The notes beneath the pieces were generated by a model, which made no database searches, was not told the DNA's origin, and saw only the letters and a list, made by a program, of their open reading frames with translations. Below, in pieces: positions 61,226 to 64,000 of a DNA stretch of 64,000 nt. The DNA is from Flavobacterium limi (lineage in GTDB: Bacteria; Bacteroidota; Bacteroidia; Flavobacteriales; Flavobacteriaceae). Location of the stretch: NCBI RefSeq assembly GCF_010645075.1, contig NZ_JAADZV010000001.1, positions 868,001 through 932,000 of the forward strand. The letters run 5' to 3'. Both the position numbers and the translations under genes were made by a program. The first letter of the stretch is position 1; every line of letters starts with the position of its first letter.

Positions 61226-64000
61226 ATGTCCAGATTATATTATTTTTTATTATTTTTTCTTTTTGCCTATTCTGTTAATGCTCAGAATGATATTGTTCTT
61301 AAAGGTACTGTAGTTGATATTAATTCCCAATTGCCAGTCGAGTTGGCGACAGTTTATTTTACAACCATTAAAGATTCTACGGTTATCGATTACACTACAA
61401 CAGATAAAAATGGCTTTTTTAGGTTAAATACAAAAAAACTTGATCAGCCGGTTTTTCTTAAAATTAATTATTTAGGATATCAAACTTACACCGAAGAGCA
61501 AAAGGGACTTTTGGAAAGCAAGGATTTCGGTAAATTATATTTGCTTGAAAGTGTAAATACTTTAAATGAGGTTGTGGTTAAAAGCGAAGCCCCACCAATC
61601 CGTATGAAGCAGGACACCTTAGAGTACAACGCTGCTTCTTATAAAGTTCGTCCGGATGCTAATGTAGAAACGTTACTGAAACAGCTGCCAGGTTTTGATA
61701 TAGATGAAGCCGGAAAAATGACTGTTAACGGAAGAGAAGTAAATCAGCTGCTGGTTAACGGAAAACCTTTTTTTGACAGGGATGGTGCTATAGCATTGAA
61801 AAATTTACCTGCCGAGATTATTCAAAAAGTTCAGGTTTCTGATTTTAAAACCAAAAAAGAAGAATTATCTAAACAAGAATCTACATCAGATTATTCGAGT
61901 ATTAATCTGACTATTGATGAAAAAAAGAACAAAGGTTATTTTGGTAAAATTTTAGGGGGATATGGTTCTGATGACCGTTATGAAAGCAGTCTGATTATGA
62001 ATTTCTTCAACAATAAACAAAAGATCAGTATCCTGGGTTCTTCTAATAATATCAATTCAACGGGTTTTGCACAGGATGAGGTATTTGATAATATGGGCGG
62101 GGGCAGAAACAGTCAGGGAGGAGGTAATAGTGGCGGAAAAGGAATTACACAGTCTAATTTACTGGGAATTAACTATTCTGATGACTGGAGTAAATATTTA
62201 AGTGCAACAGGCAGTTATAATTTTGATAATAAAATAAATAAAAACGAGAGTACAGTTAATGAAGTCAGCATTTTGCCAGACGGAAATAATTATACTAATT
62301 CAGAATCGAAAACGAGAAATGAAAGTACAGGAAATAAAGCCAATTTCGAATTAGAATATAAAATTGACCCAACAACCCGACTTGTTGTTACTCCAAATGT
62401 AAGTCAGACACGGTCTAATGCAAAATCAGATTCTTTCAGTGAGACTAGAAGAGAGGATGAAAATGGAGAGCTTTTAAATACAAGTGAATCACATCCATAT
62501 AAAGAAAACACGTCAACTAATTTCTCCAATACAATCAATTTTAACAAAGCTTTCGAAAAAAAAGCCCGAAACGTCAGTTTAGTTTTTACTAATAACAATT
62601 CAGGTACAAATTCTGATGGGATAGTAGACTCAGAAACAGTTTTGTATAAGGATGAAGGTGAATTTTTAGATAAGAGAAAACAAAAAACAAAAGGTCGAAA
62701 TATCTCAGACTCATATTCTCTGGATATTGAATATACAGAGCCTATTACAGATTCCTTGCGAATAAGATTCGGTACTGACTTTGACTGGCAAAATTCTTCA
62801 AACGATTTGAAAACTTATAATAATGATGACGAATCTGAATTTTATGAATCATTGGTTGATTCTGTAAGTAATTATTTAAGTTCAAAACGAAACACGATAA
62901 GTCCAAAAGTAGGCCTTACTTTGAAAAAAAATAAATTTACATTCAACCTGAATACTAGAACTGCAATTGTTGATTTTGATAATCATTCCTTATATAGAAA
63001 CAATTCAACCGATTTAGAAAAAAGGTATGCCCTGCCTTTTGGAAATATGCAGCTGCGATATAAATTCAGCAGATCCAAGTTTTTTACTTTCAAATATGAT
63101 TATTCAAATGCACTTCCGTCCACAACTCAATTAATGCCTGTAGTAGATTTGAATAACTCATTAAACACTGTTACCGGAAATCCGAATTTGGATCCGATTG
63201 AAAAAAATAGCTTAAACTTTGATTTTAAGAATTTTGATTTCCGTACGCGTTCCGGGTATAGTTTATATATTAGAGGTGACTATTTCAATAATGATGTTGT
63301 GTCGACTTCTATTTTTGATGATGAGACTGGAAAAAGATTTACAACTTTTATCAATATTTCCGGAACTTTCAGTGCAACGGCTGGTGGAAACTGGACTCAG
63401 TCTATAAAAAAAGATGCCCATACACTAAGATATGGTTTAGGTTTAAACGGGAAATATTCTTTTGATAAAGGATTTACAAATGCAATTTTATATAATGCTA
63501 AATCTACAGCGATTTCTCCAAAAGCATATTTTACATATGAGTATGGAGAATTTCTAACGATTTCTCCTTCTTATGGATTTTCGTATAATCAAACAAAATA
63601 TGAAAATACATCAAGAGATGCGACTTCAAATGTGGTACATAGAGCCAATTTGCAAACAACAATGTACTGGCCGGAAAATTTAATTTTTGGAAATGATTTT
63701 GGATATACTTACAATTCTAATATTTCAGATGATTTCAAAAAAGATTTTTACTTGTGGAATACCAGTTTATCCTATGGTTTTTTAAACAAAACATTATATG
63801 CCAAAATAAAAGTTTACGATGTCCTCAATCAGAACCAGAGTGCTGTCAGAACTATTTCCGCGACCTCGGTACGTGATGAAGAAAGTACAGTTTTAAAACG
63901 TTATGTGATGTTCTCCGTAGCTTATAAAATTGGAAATTTTGCTGCTGAAAAAGGTTCGAAAAGAAGAGGGGGAGAACGTGGCGGTGGTGACAGAGGAGAC
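61226..64000 (+). CDS. TonB-receptor-like outer-membrane beta-barrel protein (3' end outside window)
   Basis: An open frame of 925 codons with no stop, running to the last base. It starts with a signal peptide (MSRLYYFLLFFLFAYSVNAQ), a carboxypeptidase-like regulatory domain ('VVDINSQLPVELATVYF'), a plug-like part ('VETLLKQLPGFDIDEAGKMTVNGREVNQLLVNGKPFFD') and a long barrel of the 'outer membrane protein beta-barrel 3' kind. The visible end is rich in Arg and Gly ('KRRGGERGGGDRGD'), typical of the C-terminus of this family, so little is missing. It is not a SusC type and has no SusD beside it. Substrate unknown. Confidence 0.88.
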   Translation, partial: MSRLYYFLLFFLFAYSVNAQNDIVLKGTVVDINSQLPVELATVYFTTIKDSTVIDYTTTDKNGFFRLNTKKLDQPVFLKINYLGYQTYTEEQKGLLESKDFGKLYLLESVNTLNEVVVKSEAPPIRMKQDTLEYNAASYKVRPDANVETLLKQLPGFDIDEAGKMTVNGREVNQLLVNGKPFFDRDGAIALKNLPAEIIQKVQVSDFKTKKEELSKQESTSDYSSINLTIDEKKNKGYFGKILGGYGSDDRYESSLIMNFFNNKQKISILGSSNNINSTGFAQDEVFDNMGGGRNSQGGGNSGGKGITQSNLLGINYSDDWSKYLSATGSYNFDNKINKNESTVNEVSILPDGNNYTNSESKTRNESTGNKANFELEYKIDPTTRLVVTPNVSQTRSNAKSDSFSETRREDENGELLNTSESHPYKENTSTNFSNTINFNKAFEKKARNVSLVFTNNNSGTNSDGIVDSETVLYKDEGEFLDKRKQKTKGRNISDSYSLDIEYTEPITDSLRIRFGTDFDWQNSSNDLKTYNNDDESEFYESLVDSVSNYLSSKRNTISPKVGLTLKKNKFTFNLNTRTAIVDFDNHSLYRNNSTDLEKRYALPFGNMQLRYKFSRSKFFTFKYDYSNALPSTTQLMPVVDLNNSLNTVTGNPNLDPIEKNSLNFDFKNFDFRTRSGYSLYIRGDYFNNDVVSTSIFDDETGKRFTTFINISGTFSATAGGNWTQSIKKDAHTLRYGLGLNGKYSFDKGFTNAILYNAKSTAISPKAYFTYEYGEFLTISPSYGFSYNQTKYENTSRDATSNVVHRANLQTTMYWPENLIFGNDFGYTYNSNISDDFKKDFYLWNTSLSYGFLNKTLYAKIKVYDVLNQNQSAVRTISATSVRDEESTVLKRYVMFSVAYKIGNFAAEKGSKRRGGERGGGDRGD

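Noticed and set aside
1..64000. CRISPR arrays, prophage genes, transposases or restriction systems
   Set aside because: I looked for regularly spaced repeats and characteristic motifs and saw none; the repeats present are isolated intergenic hairpins, short tandems and one att-like pair.

Overview
The window is AT-rich DNA from a member of the Bacteroidota, almost certainly Flavobacteriaceae and most like Flavobacterium. The evidence is four loci with SusC/SusD-type outer-membrane nutrient importers (three complete SusC/SusD pairs plus one pair cut at the left edge), many lipoproteins with short Cys-anchored signal peptides, promoters of the Bacteroidota type (TTG or TTTG, then 18-21 bases, then TAnnTTTG), and flavobacterial intergenic hairpin repeats. 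No phage, transposase or CRISPR array was seen.

Region 1 (1-11571, + strand): the end of a SusC receptor, its SusD, two TlpA-like thioredoxin proteins with DUF4369-like N-termini, an M16 zinc peptidase, a DsbD-type electron transporter and a cysteine-desulfurase-like PLP enzyme. Together they look like uptake, reduction and cleavage of a peptide or disulfide-rich substrate. Region 2 (11600-27900): a Nudix-fold transcription factor faces a seven-gene, 15-kb minus-strand operon made of two SusC/SusD pairs and three fasciclin (FAS1) lipoproteins, with no polysaccharide-degrading enzyme. The regulator gene and the operon share a promoter element (two CAGGA boxes 10 bp apart, exactly 19 bp upstream of the -7 box), which suggests one regulatory system. 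This is the least explained and most interesting locus in the window.

Region 3 (28700-50540): a complete alpha-mannan utilisation system. It holds an SGNH esterase, a ROK sugar kinase, a phosphomannose-isomerase-like cupin and a LacI regulator. These are followed by SusC, SusD, a SusE-like lipoprotein, GH76 endo-mannanase, a GH2 enzyme, GH92, GH125 and a second GH92, and finally a sugar-porter MFS transporter. A LacI-type palindrome (perfect form TACTAAAACGTTTTAGTA) lies inside the promoter spacer of three transcription units. The inferred route is: the polymer is cut at the surface, oligosaccharides are imported, trimmed to mannose in the periplasm, brought in by the MFS porter, phosphorylated and isomerised.

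Region 4 (50553-57667) is a mixed accessory stretch: an AraC regulator, a repeat-containing lipoprotein, a second lipoprotein, an 82-residue protein, a DUF4861-like protein and a serine hydrolase with TPRs. The last is bracketed by direct repeats that include the 3' end of the initiator tRNA gene. Region 5 (57659-64000) is core genome: tRNA-fMet, era, a CHAP-domain protein, der and the start of a large TonB-receptor-like barrel protein that leaves the window.
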